Source of the DNA: Klebsormidium nitens
Lineage: Eukaryota; Streptophyta; Klebsormidiophyceae; Klebsormidiales; Klebsormidiaceae
DNA length: 64,000 bases
Reading direction: 5' to 3'
Assembly: GCA_000708835.1 (NCBI GenBank)
Contig: DF236953.1
Location: 40,049 to 104,048 of the forward strand
A program made the translations under genes and the position numbers. Position 1 is the first letter of the stretch; each line of letters begins with the position of its first letter. The notes beneath the pieces are model-generated. The model had not been told where the DNA came from, searched no databases, and saw nothing but the letters and a program-made list of their open reading frames with translations. This document shows, piece after piece, positions 1-11,311 of this stretch.

Positions 1-394
1 CCAGCCTTGAGAAAGCATAAGAAATCAGCGATCTTAAAACTGGACGTGGATGTAACGCGCGGCTTCGTCCAACGTGAGCAAACTCCACGAAAAATCAGGT
101 TCATTGTTCAGATCTACCAAAGTTCTACTAATCTATTTTGATGCGACGTTCCCAAGAGCATTGCGCTTGTCGGCCCAATACACTCTTTGCCTCAGTCCGC
201 TTTCCACCCGTTCCCTGCTTCTCAAAAGCACTTCGGCGGCGTTCGATCCGACACCCTTTGGCTCAACCTCCATTTTCTTTGCCAACATTCGTCCTCCCGC
301 CAAAACTGCTGTTTTTTCGCCTTACTTGCACTTCCATCTCAACATCCCCGGTGCTGAATCCAGTGCCCCCTGAAACGGGTAATCTTTTACGCAG

Positions 395-3300
395 AGCGTT
401 TGGCAACTCCTGGTGCGCTGGCAATGCTCAACTCCCCGCGTGCCAGGTGCCCCCAACTCTCGCCGCTGCCCCCATCGCCCCCTCTTCAGCGGCCGCGGTC
501 CCGGCCCCCACGTCGGCGCTGCAGCTGCCAAAAGGCTGCTCGTGCCCATCAGGTTTGCTTCTCTATGTTTCCCTCTTCTTTTGGAAGGGCTTATGGAACG
601 TGTGATTCTTGATAATATAGGGCCAAGAATTGTTAGGTTTGGCTCTCTTTGTTTCCCCCTTTTTTTGGAGAGGTCTTATGAAACGGTGCTATTTTGGCGA
701 CGAGGGCCAAAAAGTTTTGGCATTTCTGTCGCTGCGAAACTCCTGGGGCGCCCGAGCAGAGGTTTTGGACGAGGTTGAGATCAGCGTCCGGACGTCGCTT
801 CGGTTGCGGCCGTGTGCACGAAAGCTTCCAAAGCGTAGAATTGTGCCTTCCAAGCAGGGTCCACATCGTCCTGCGTAAATCATCTTCTGATAATGCTCAT
901 ATCAGACGTCTCATAAAGAGGTTTTGACCGTCCAGCTGAAACATGCTTCCCAACTTTTTCTCAATCGAAAGACCCCAGCCTCGTACTTGGAGCACCCCTC
1001 GGGCTCCTCCTACAAAGACTTCCCCTCGAATGCTCTAACTGTATCATCTCTTCCGGTGCGCATTCACATATGTTCTCTGGCGCTAAGTCAATGTTTGTTC
1101 CGCCCTTCTCAGGCTAAGCCCCCCAGCCGTACAGCTTATTTTTATCATCTTCTGGTTAAGCATTCTTTACAGCGCTCACTGACTGATTGTCCTGCCCTTC
1201 TCAGGCCAAGTCCTCCAGCCATACACTCTGACGTCATCATCTTCTTGTTAGGCATTCCTTACAGCGCTCTCTGCATAGTTGTCCTGTCCTTCTCAGGCCA
1301 AGTCCCCAAGCCTTTATTTTTGACTTCCAGCATTTTCTTGCTAAGCAATTCTCACAGCGCTCTTTGACACACACTCACTGTATCAACTTCTTGCTAAGCA
1401 ATCCACAGCGCTCACTGAGTGTTTGTTCCGCCCTTCTCAGGCCAGGTGCCTCAGCCGTACACTCTGAGCACGCAGCTGGCCCCCAACGGCTCCGTCCCCT
1501 GCTCGTGCGTCTCCCCCTCGCAGTTCGTCATCAACCTCCCCGGCGTCAGCTTCGTCGAACTCACCCCCATCCGGTTCCAAAGGTACGCAAGGTGGCAGAA
1601 TCTTTGGCACTTGACTTCTTTCGTTCTTGTCATGCGCATGCTTTCTCTCGGTTATCTGGCGGTTTAGCCGCATGACAACTTTCTTACGGTGAAGAGCTTA
1701 GTTGCAGGCTTGAACGGTCGAAGATAGGTCACGTGCCCCTGGATCAAATCAACTTAGAGTCCAACCTTATCTGCAACTTCTTGTCCAAAGCACCCGCCCA
1801 CCGCTTTCTTAGGTTAGGGATTAGAGACTCGACACAAGACCGTGTACCACTCCCAGCCCCCTGTGTGCACGCTTGCCGCTTGATGTGGCCGTGCTGACCT
1901 CTCCAATTATCCTTACTGCCAAGCAGGTCGATTGTGACACATCAAATTTTTCGGCGCCCTCTTTTCTGATCTTCCAATCGGTCCGCCCACCTGCAAGCAA
2001 GCAGGCTCGCCGCCAGCCTGACATCCGCATCAATCAGAAAAGTTTCTCGCAACAAGATCTAACTCTAGTTTCGATACCTCAACCCGCCTGCCCCCGAACA
2101 GAGAACGTGAAGTAAAACCCATCTTGCGCTTCTTTTCCCAGGCTCGCCGCCAGTCTGGCCACCACGCTGAACCTGCTCCCCGAGCGAGTTACCCTGCAAC
2201 GGATCTCACTCTCGTCTCAACTCTCTAGCAACCAGTCAGTAAGCTTATCTACCCAAAGAATAACGCGACTGGAATGCTGAGTGCTTATAGGCTTCTTGCT
2301 TCCTGCCCCCAGGCTCGCCGCCAGTCTTGCCGCCACGCTGAACCTGCTCCCCGAGCAAGTCACCCCTGAGGGCGCATGCCGCGCCTCGGACCAGTTTTGC
2401 GGGGTAGTCTGCGACTCCCCGCTCTGCCACGGCACGAACTCGGTCTTCCAACTTCTGCCCGGGACGGCGTGCCTCGCGTCCCGCCCCAACTGTACGTCGC
2501 TCTGCAAGTTTCCGCCGTGCACCGGAACCACCGCCGCCTTTCAGCTGCTGCCAGTCGAGGGGCAGCAGATACCCGCGAGCTATGTAAGCCTGGATTTTTG
2601 GATTCTTTCGGAATCCTTTCAAAGAAATTGGATTTTAGCAATTTGGACGTCGGTTACGTTTTAATCCTTCTACAAGTTCCCGCCATGCACCGGAACCACT
2701 GCGGCGTTTCAGCTGCTGCCGGTGGAGGGGCAGCAGATACCCGCGAGCTATGTAAGGTCGATTCTAGGGTTTATGGTTTATTCTAGGGTTTTTTGAGAAT
2801 TCTTCTGGGTTTTAGAAGGTTCATTTTCGAGCCTTCTGCAAATTTTCGCTGTGCACCGGAACCACTGCCGCGTTTCAGTTGCTGCCAGTCGAGGGGCAGC
2901 AAATCCCGGCCAGCTATGTAAGTCAGGCTTTTGGAGGATTGGTCTTTTTGGATTGTAAAGTTCAGACTTATATTGCTCCCGTTCCACTCAGGTTGCAAAG
3001 CGATTCTGCTCAGAAGCCTAATCATCATCGGGGTCAAGTATTCGTAACAAAAGGGCGTCTTTCAAGGGGAGGTACACGGAGTGTATCTTTTGAGTTGCTT
3101 GGCTGTGGCTTTCCCCCAAGCGGGCGTCTCGTGTCTCCAATTGATTCTTTCATTTCTCAAAAGTTTCTTGGGTTTCTGGACCCCTCTCATTCCGTATATA
3201 TCAAATCCAACGCGGAAATTCATTTGCTGCCCATAGAGGGGCCGTGGACACCCGCGAGCTGCGTGAGCCGGCTACGAAACACCGATCGGTTTTCTGCTTC

Positions 3301-6300
3301 ACACATTCAGATTGGGTTCGGAAGCTACCGTGCAAATTCATGGTCTGAGCAGTGGATAGCTCCACATCGTGTTTCTCCTCTATGCTGATCTTGTGGCATT
3401 CGCAATAAGTTCATGCCTCTTGAAAAGAATAGTCGAGTCGAATCTCTTCTCAAGAAGGCTTCTTTACAGGAAGCAGCTTCTCATTTTTTGCCCCTGCGCA
3501 TCCACGGCCGATAACCCCCCTCGTGGCGAACGCCGCTGGCAGGAGTCAAAGCCTTCCGGATACCCAAGTATTTGGAAGGACACAATTTCTGTGACCCCGT
3601 TTCCGAACCTCTTTCTGCATGATGAGGACTTGCACTGGCGGCTTGCGGTTGGCGCCGCCAGGTTTTGACTTTGCCCAACTAGAATGTGGCTCCCCGTTTT
3701 TGTACACGGATCCAGAGCCTGGAGACGCGCCTCACGGTCGCCGGCGCCGACTCGTGGTTTCCCACCAAAAGCGACGAACTTGTTTGGGTCCTAGAAGATT
3801 TCTCACGCTTTACGCAGCTTGGCTAACTTGTGGCTCCCCGTTTTTGTATACAGATCCAGAGCTTGGAAACGCGACTTACGGTTATGGGCGCCAACTCGTG
3901 GTTCTCCAACAAGATCGACGACGACTTTGTTCCGTACACGCTCGTCATTGCGCAGCCGCCCACCACAATCATCATACAGACCAAGACGTCGACGTCAACG
4001 ATCGTCATTGCGGTCATCGGCGCGGTGGTCGGGATGGGCGTTCTTCTCGCGATCTGCGCGGGGCTGGGCTTGGGTTTGTGGTGGCACCGCAGGTGTGTTT
4101 CTTCAAACGGGTACCAAGTTCATATTGAATCTGATATCAAGTTTAATCTCGTTGGAAGAACAAAATGATTGTTTGGCCTGCCGGCATCTTCAAAGAATGT
4201 CAAACGTTTGAATATAAGATTGATTATCTGGCCTGCCAGCATAAATAAGGAGAGTCAAACGGCGGTAACGGACGATGGTCTTGCTTTTTGGGGGCTTAAA
4301 TTGGGTCTGCCGAACTTCTCGGAAGTTTCATGTATAGATGTTTGGCGTAACCGTCGAGAAAGAACGCTGGCACAGTAGTAAGCTTTGGGTGTACTTTGCT
4401 TGTGACCCAACTCGAGTATTTAACCCTCAATTGACCTGCTCCGCATTTGTAAACACTCTAGGTCATTCATCAATTCCTCACCCGTCCCGTTGCCGAGCTT
4501 TCTACTATCTAGTTTTGACGATCGCTACTCGAAAAAGAACAAAGTACTGAAGCTCTCTACCGCAGGCGGCGTCAGAGGCTCGATGCAAACCCGTGGTTGC
4601 GCGCGGAGAAGAGCCGGTGGAGCACGGCGCGGCCGCTCCGGGAGGGGTCCGGCGTTCCGCTCACGCAGGAGGCGAGCGGATCGTCCGGGTGGCACCCAAC
4701 AGCGGACACAAGTGAGTAATCACACAGACAGCTGAAAACTCATACACAGAAGCGATAAAGGTCACGCACAAGTGATTAGTGACAAACAACAGTGAGTAAA
4801 CACACACACAAGTGAGTTTTCTCACGCACAAGTTAGTTTTCTTATTGGGCGGATTCCTTGCCGGGGCGTGGGCTCCTGGCGCTTTACGGCTTCAATTTCG
4901 CCAGATTCTTGACTTGCGCAGAATAGACGAGTGGGTCGTCCGGCCGGGTGCCGCCCACTGCAGACACAGGTGACTTTTGCATCAAAGGTTTCGTGTCCTT
5001 TCCTTACTCCAAACGCCTTTTGTGAAGAGGGTTTGTGGCTGAGCCCCGGCGCTCGTCTCGTGTTCGTGTGGCGCCCCGCAGCTGGCACACGTGAGTTTTG
5101 ATTTAGAGGGTTTCTAAATTCTGTTCCTTCGCTTTTCGAGCCAAGATCTTCCCGATGTCGGGTGAGGCCTGGCGGGGGCGTAGCCTTCTGATCCCGCTCT
5201 ACGCCTTTTCGTCCACCCCGTCCTCAGCTCCGTACGGGCAATCTGGCCCGCTACTCGAAATGATATTCCTAGATCACCCGGGAAGATCTGCAGTCAGATT
5301 GTCTCAACAGAAATCCTGGGCAATCCTTGAAACCCATGATTCTTCTATACCGGAAAAGTGATCTTGCTCTAAACCGTAGTGATTAACTCACGTCCTAAAC
5401 CTTTGGTTATCTTCAGCGAGCCCATGGTCGGGGCCCCGATCCGCCACCGCGGAGCCGTTCCTCAACACCGAGCTGCGCACGTACAGCTTCGCGGAGCTCG
5501 AGGCCGCGACCGACGACTTCTCAACGGAGCGCGCCATCGGGTCCGGCGGTTTTGGGACAGTGTATCGGGCCACCTTTCCGGACGATTCCGAGGTAAGTCT
5601 TCATGGTTTCTTGGAGTCCCAGGACATGAGCCCGGGCAGTGACCAACCGCTTTCTAGAATGATTTCAAATTGGATGGCGAAGGCGTCTCTACGGTCGTTA
5701 AAAGTTCGCTCAGCAATTATGTTCTCGTGTTCTCTGCAATGAGCATCGTCATACGTCCAAGAACCCTCTCTTTCGCTTTGATTGTATCGCATCATGCGAT
5801 GAAACCAGCTCCAGATTCAAGGAAAAAGAATTTGTATCATAGTGCTTCCCACCGGTTGGCGTGCCTGGGCAAGCAACCGTAGAGAAGGGCGGTCTTTGGA
5901 TGGTTCTACGGTCTACCCCTTAATTAATCCAGACCAAAAGTTTGGCTGACCCTGCCTCCCGCGAGCCTCCTCAAAATCTTTAACCCCCTTCTTAACCCAG
6001 GTCGCGGTTAAGCGGCTAAGCCTGGAGAGCAAGCAGGGTGAGCCGGAGTTCCTGGCGGAGATTGGCGCCATATCGCAGCGGCTGAAGCACCCTAATCTGC
6101 TGAGACTCATGGGCTACTGTTCGCACGGGCGGGACAGGCTGCTGGTGTATGAGCTCATGCGGCGCGGGGATCTCAGGTATGGTCATCAAGTTCCAAACTT
6201 CAGGGTTGTATCGTTTTAAGAAACGCCAAAGCTTCGGCTGCGGTTGGTCATAGCCCGCAAACCATCTTCGAACATAGGGGTAAGAGTAGGGTTGTTTATA

Positions 6301-9300
6301 TGTGAGCTTCGCTCACGGTCGAAGCCAAAGAGCGCTGACTTTGAAATCCAAACCCCAAGGGTTCAATGCTTGACGGCTCGTCCGCTATGACAGCAATCTC
6401 TGGCTTTCCGGTCTCCTTCTTGGTATTTCTTCCCGCTTGCCTCGTCCAATTCGCTCGACTTACAAGCAGCGCGCCTCGTCCGATGCGTCCCGGCTTGTAA
6501 CTTGGGTCTCCCGTATCCCGCAGAGGTTATCTGCGAGATGGGCGGAAGGAGCCAATGGCATTTCTGGACTGGGAAACGCGGCTCAACATAGCCTGCGACT
6601 CCACAGCAGGATTGCAGGTAAGATCGACGCTCCGCGAAAAAGAAATTGCTAACGCAGGATGTTGCTCACGATTACAATTGTACCCTGCAACTCGAATGAA
6701 CGAAGTGTCATTATGATCACACCTGCTTCTGCAAGGTCCTAGTCGCACTCCGGTTCTCATTGTGCTGTCTAGGTACCCGGCTCTGCTGGTAAGCAGAGCC
6801 GCTCCTAAAAGACGCGTGTCTCCTTGCAGTATCTGCACGAGGGGTTCCGGCCTCCAGTGGTAAGTGCCACCACTTTCTTAAGTGTGTAGATAGCGCAAGT
6901 CCTCTGTCAGGCTTTCGAGAGTTTAGCTCTGCCGCCTTCAAACCGTCTCCTATGATGTCGGGTCATTTGCAACGGGTTTGCGCAGCATCTGATCTGATGT
7001 GCGATGCACTTTTGAAGACAGTGTGATATTCTGACTAGAAGTGCTTGAGAATTCTCGGTATTGGGGCTGTTTGGAGGCCATAAAGCACATTAATAAGCGC
7101 CCTGTCCTACATACACTTTAGAAGTTTATTCCTCACGGGATCTGTGACAGTGTGCGTAATGGGTGTGGAAAATTGGGCGAGTTGCTGTTGATTTTTCCTT
7201 TCCTGTCAGCATATATTGACCAGTTTGGCCGGAATAGCTCTTGCTTGTCCTTCGAAACGCAGGTGCATCGGGACATCAAGACGTCGAACATCCTCTTGGA
7301 TGATGACTTCCGGGCAAAGGTGAGCGGCTGAATGCTCTCTTGGCCTTTAATGTATCGCGCTTCTGATTTTCTTGTAAGCCTTCGGCAAAGTCCGGTTCTT
7401 ATATAAGGGCACTGTTCGTTCTTCTTTCTGTTGCTGCACTCACTGAGACGGCAAGGACCTGCGCGTGCTAGCTTCTAATGAAGACGTTCGTTGTTCTCCT
7501 TCTTGAATCGAATTTGAAGGCCTTCACCGCCTTCACGTGCACTCGTCAGGCCCCTCTGTTTGGCAATCTGTCTCCGATCTTGAAACCGAGATTACGTTCA
7601 TTCGTACGGGCCCCGCAAATATTCTTCGGGGCGGGGGGACCTCCTCACTCTATCTTGGCCAGCTTGGCAAAACCCCGGGCCCGCGATACGCGGAGGCAAC
7701 GAATGTACGGCAACGCCAGCGTTTCGCCAGTCACTTACCATGAAGTCCAAGCGGGGATATTTAGTTTGTTCTTTTCTCTGCAGATCTCCGACTTCGGGCT
7801 GGCCAAACTGTACCCTGAGGATGATGCCACGCACATCACCACCAAAGTGCAGGGGTGAGCTCGGCCGCACGTCGAAGCGCAAACACTTTCGTGTCTGTAA
7901 GAGGCATGATTCAAAATACTTTTCTAGAATACTTATAGTAAGCTCAAGTTATTGTAAGAACGAAGCTACCACTGAAAACCTGAACCCAAAATGTCACCCG
8001 CTCCGCAGCCGTCCCCACCCTAACCCCCATACTAATCCTACCCGTCCCAGTACTATACCTTGAGCTTACTATACCTAGTCTGGGGAATGATTGGTTCACA
8101 GGCGATCTGTCGTCGTGGCAAAGTTACGTTGCTAGCACCGAAGTTTGATACTTCCTAGACTTTCAAGTGCTCTCGGCCTATTCGCTCCAGTCGTTCTGCC
8201 TTATCAAAGCAAACTTCTAACCGAGCCAGTAACTTTCTTTGCAGGACGTACGGTTACTTGGCGCCTGACTATGCCACTACCGGGCTTCTCAACACCAAAA
8301 GCGACGTCTACAGGTAAGGAACAGGAGTATGAAAGCACGCAAAAAGTCCAATCAAGATGGTCGCCATTTGCAAGTATCCTACGTTGGTAGGATAGCATCT
8401 GCTTGCCTATGGTCATAATTGAGTCGTCTCCTTGCGACAAGTGCATGATCGATGACCTGGGTATCACTGAAGAACGGTCTCAGCGTCAGAGTACTTCAAT
8501 CTTGCCTGGGCCGTCGTGAGCGAAGTCGATTGCACAATCTGGTCGAGTCTGAGATACTCTAGTAATAATCCGCTGGAGAACTCAAGACACTAGCATCTCT
8601 GAGTAATCCGCCGGAGAACTCAAGATACTAGAGCAATAGCCATGACCTACACCTTGAACAACCACGGTTTTTGACTCACTCTTGCCTCTTGCACTGCATT
8701 TTTCGACTTTATAACTTATGGCTCTGCTTTCTTTCAGAAAAAGATATCTTCTAGCAAAACAAAACGCCCTCCTCCTTGGCAGCATGGGCGTGGTCTTCCT
8801 GGAGCTCTTTGCGGGCGTCGTCGCGGTATCCGCGACCACCCTCAACTCTGACGTCAACAGCTTCTTGGTGCCCTGGGTGAGTCCGCAAACTCTTCCTCAA
8901 GCGCTGACGTCAACAGCTTCTTGGTTCCCTGGGTGAGTCTGCATACGCTCTCTCACGCGCTGACGCTCGTGCACCGAGCTACCGGGGTGCGGTACGTCAG
9001 CAAGGGAAGCCCGCTGAGATGTCCGCAGACGGTGGCGAGGGCTCTGGCTCCCGTCGGGCTTCTTGTTGCACGTACGTGGATTGCGATCGTGCGCTCATGT
9101 ACGGTCACTCTGTGAGATGCCTTCTGGTGTCACCTACGCCCTTCGGAACTGACCCATGCTGTTTGACCGAAGTCTGACTTAGCACGGCGTGTCTGAACTA
9201 CAAGAGCGCCCCTGTTTTGTACGGGTTTCGCTGATAGTCCACCCTGCGTCATCGGATGGTTGGGGGTTGCACTCCGCTGCACGAAGGCAGCAATGAGTGT

Positions 9301-10141
9301 CAGAAGTCCAGTCCGTGCCTAGATCACTCCGTTTCCGTCCGTTCTTGCAGGCCCGGCGGAACAGCGGCAAGGCGGGGTTCTGGAAGGAGGTGATGGACCC
9401 TGCTCTGGAGGGGCAGTGCCCGCCCAAAGCTGCCAAAATCTTCGCGGCACTGGCGGTCGGCATGAGCTCGCACGTAAGCGACATCGTGTTTCAAGATGTG
9501 CTTCGCTTGCGCGCTGGTGTTAGATAGAACGCTGTCCAGTACGTTTGACCTGGATTAAAAACAGTTCCGTGATCTGAAACTGCATTCAGCAGCACTTGCT
9601 GAGGTGTCGTCAATGTCTTGAGCCTCCGTACCAAGATCCCGGCATCCCCTTCTTCGTTGGGAGCCTTTGAGAGCTGGCCCGGGCCTTTCGACACCGCATA
9701 AAACGCCAGAGCCCCAAGATCAAGGTCGCCAGGTGCAGTTCGTCAAGTCTTCCTTCTTTCCCCGTTCAGGATCCCAATGCTCGCCCGACAATGAGCCAAG
9801 TGGCTTACACATTGGAAATGGTGAAGAAGGAATGCGCCGCCAACCAGGGCCAACCGTCCCTCCCACGGACGGCCGGTTCTAATGGTGTCGTCGGCACGAC
9901 GTCAGCGAGTGGTAGTGGATCACGTGCTCGGAAGGGTGATAGCTATCGGCCGTTCGAGCCCCAGTCTGGCACGTGGGCTGAAGATAGTCTTACGGGGGGG
10001 TCTAGTAGGACGACCGGCTCGGAGGGAACATGGGTGCAAATGAGTGAGTCGGAGAGCCTGCCGGAGCATTCAACGCTCTTGCGGCATGGTCAAGGCGTCA
10101 CTGTTGTACGACCGGAAGTCTTTCAAGGTAACGGCCGATAG
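395..10141 (+). CDS. Receptor-like serine/threonine kinase, ALE2-like ectodomain (5' end unresolved)
   Basis: Single-pass membrane receptor kinase of about 735 residues, modelled from phase-consistent exons: 395-552, 1441-1582, 2313-2583, 3854-4092, 4566-4711, 5417-5592, 6001-6176, 6524-6617, 6830-6859, 7263-7319, 7784-7854, 8245-8313, 8783-8876, 9351-9473, 9780-10141 (stop TAG). The ectodomain has CSC motifs (PKGCSCPS; VPCSCVSP followed by a VINLPGVSF stretch), as in plant ALE2-like receptors, then a Cys-rich exon (2313-2583). A hydrophobic segment with IVIAVIGAVVGMGVLLAICA lies in 3854-4092 and is followed by Arg/Lys-rich juxtamembrane sequence. The kinase has GSGGFGTVY, VAVK, HRDIKTSN, DFG and a DVYS motif. 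APE reads APD. The C-terminal tail of about 100 residues is Ser/Gly-rich. The start codon is not assigned; ATG 138 opens a frame but its coding quality is poor. Kinase identity is secure; the ALE2-type assignment is by pattern memory. Confidence 0.85.
1098..1470 (+). repeat. Tandem copies of an intron end plus exon start (receptor kinase)
   Basis: About four degenerate units of roughly 90-140 bp. Each carries a CCTTCTCAGGC-type 3' splice site followed by a version of the start of the 1441 exon (CAGCC.TACA.TCTGA). The last copy is the real exon start. The earlier copies begin near 1104, 1196 and 1290. The unit also repeats TTGCTAAGCAATTC-like sequence and an ACAGCGCTCACTGA-like stretch. Confidence 0.75.
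2142..3270 (+). repeat. Duplicated ectodomain exon pieces
   Basis: The start of the 2313 exon (after CCAGGCTCGCCGCCAGTCT) is also present at 2142. The last 80 or so bases of that exon, encoding CTGTTAAFQLLPVEGQQIPASY-like sequence and its 5' splice site, recur near 2672-2753, 2837-2918 and, more decayed, 3220-3265. Every copy keeps a GTAAG or GTGAG donor. Only 2313-2583 fits the phase-consistent model with both flanks. The others may be alternative exons or relics. Confidence 0.75.
3683..3935 (+). repeat. Tandem duplication around the transmembrane exon start
   Basis: Two copies of about 150 bp: 3683-3795 and 3830-3935. Both hold TGTGGCTCCCCGTTTTTGTA, then the splice-site region, then IQSLETRLTV plus GA(D/N)SWF coding sequence. 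In the first copy the AG acceptor is changed (ACGGATCC instead of ACAGATCC), so only the second copy can be spliced as modelled. Confidence 0.75.
4566..5095 (+). repeat. Three copies of an exon end with donor site
   Basis: The end of the 4566-4711 exon (TCGTCCGGGTGGCACCCAAC followed by a GTGAGT donor) recurs near 4935-4972 (TCGTCCGGCCGGGTGCCGCC, donor GTGACT) and near 5064-5095 (TTCGTGTGGCGCCCCGCAGC, donor GTGAGT). The sequence between also repeats CACACAAGTGAGT-like words at 4706-4840. Only the first copy fits the reading phase of the kinase exon at 5417. Confidence 0.6.
7934..8073. mobile_element. Small inverted-repeat element (MITE-like) in a kinase intron
   Basis: 140 bp bounded by perfect 15-bp inverted repeats, TATAGTAAGCTCAAG and CTTGAGCTTACTATA, in the intron between the DFG exon and the next kinase exon. 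Reading the outer TA as a target duplication would give a Tc1/mariner-type arrangement; this is an inference. The interior (8013-8048) holds a C-rich core (CCCACCCTAACCCCC ... CTACCCGTCCC) that recurs at 19974-20010 (reversed), 23831-23868 and 31991-32027. Confidence 0.7.
8849..8934 (+). repeat. Duplicated exon end plus donor in the kinase gene
   Basis: The end of the 8783-8876 exon (TGACGTCAACAGCTTCTTGG, then a CCCTGG/GTGAGT donor) is copied about 56 bp downstream at 8905-8934 with one substitution. Both copies keep a usable 5' splice site. Use of the second would add a short extra segment. Confidence 0.8.
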
Positions 10142-11311
10142 TATATAGTGTAGACACGGAGCCCAGAAGCCAAGGCCGCCAAAATGGCCAAAATCCGGAT
10201 GCTTATAATTGAAGAGCCACTACACGTATATGCCTCATATAACAACTACATACAATGATATAGTGTCCTCTGCTCTCTCATAATCGTTTGTTTGTAAAGT
10301 ATTGAAGGCCGGCCTTGGTAGTTGTCAGGGTTTTTGGAACTGGAGAGACCACCTAGCTAGCTAGGCCCTTAGTGGCAACATGTAGAAAGTCTGTGAGTTT
10401 GGATACTTGTTCAATTTTGTAGAGGCCTGTCATATAAAGCAAGCTCAAGGATTTAGTTCTCTGACAATCAGCAAGGCAAGGTCATACAATCCGTAGCATG
10501 CAGCTATCACTGGAGTGATTAAAGATATTACATACGATTGTCACTACGCATTCTGCCTTGTTCGATCAGATTTACCTACAATGATCATGATATGGAAGCG
10601 TTGCATGATCATTCATCAGTACCTGCATGATATATCCGGCGATTCGACACGTTCACTTGATATACCTACCGTACCCATATTCAGTCATATAAGCGGCGGT
10701 TATTAACCGCGATCCATGTACGGTTGATGAAATCCTCAACATCATCAACACATTTGGGTTGCAGTTGCATGCCTGGCATCATGGCATGGCCCATGTGAAA
10801 GATGAAGTTGGGCGCGGCAGGCTCCAAACGTGGATCCCCCGGGATCTCAAATTTTCATGTCATGATGATGTAATTCAAGTTTGAATGCTTCGGTGCGGCC
10901 GACGACACCAGCAAGTTCCCGCCAATTCTGTGCAAACGTGGCACTCGAACCGTGGCCTCCCATGGCGTCCTCGATATCCGGAGCCAATCAAATGATGGAA
11001 CATCGCCACCTGGACTTTGAGGTCAATTGAAAATGGCATGACGTACGCCGCTTGCCGCCATTGCCATGATGGCCCATTCAAGTTTGATTGAGTTGGCATT
11101 GCCAGTGCATGCCAGGGAAGCCCGAGGCGGCCAGATGATTTCAAATTCTCAGCAATTTGAATTTGAGTCTTCAGCCGCCTCCTGCTGAGCTGCAAGAACA
11201 GGATGGAGGTGCTATGACCACTTGACCAGTTTACTGTCCACCTGTCACACCTTTTTGTTAGAGTCGCCTTCCCTCGAGCGATAAGTGCGGCAAGGTGGCC
11301 GGTGCTGCAAG
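10142..11311. other. Intergenic stretch, no gene seen
   Basis: AT-rich spacer between the receptor kinase stop and the ARC6-like start. I see no coding pattern with splice support. It should hold the kinase 3' UTR and the promoter of the next gene, but I cannot assign motifs. Confidence 0.5.
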
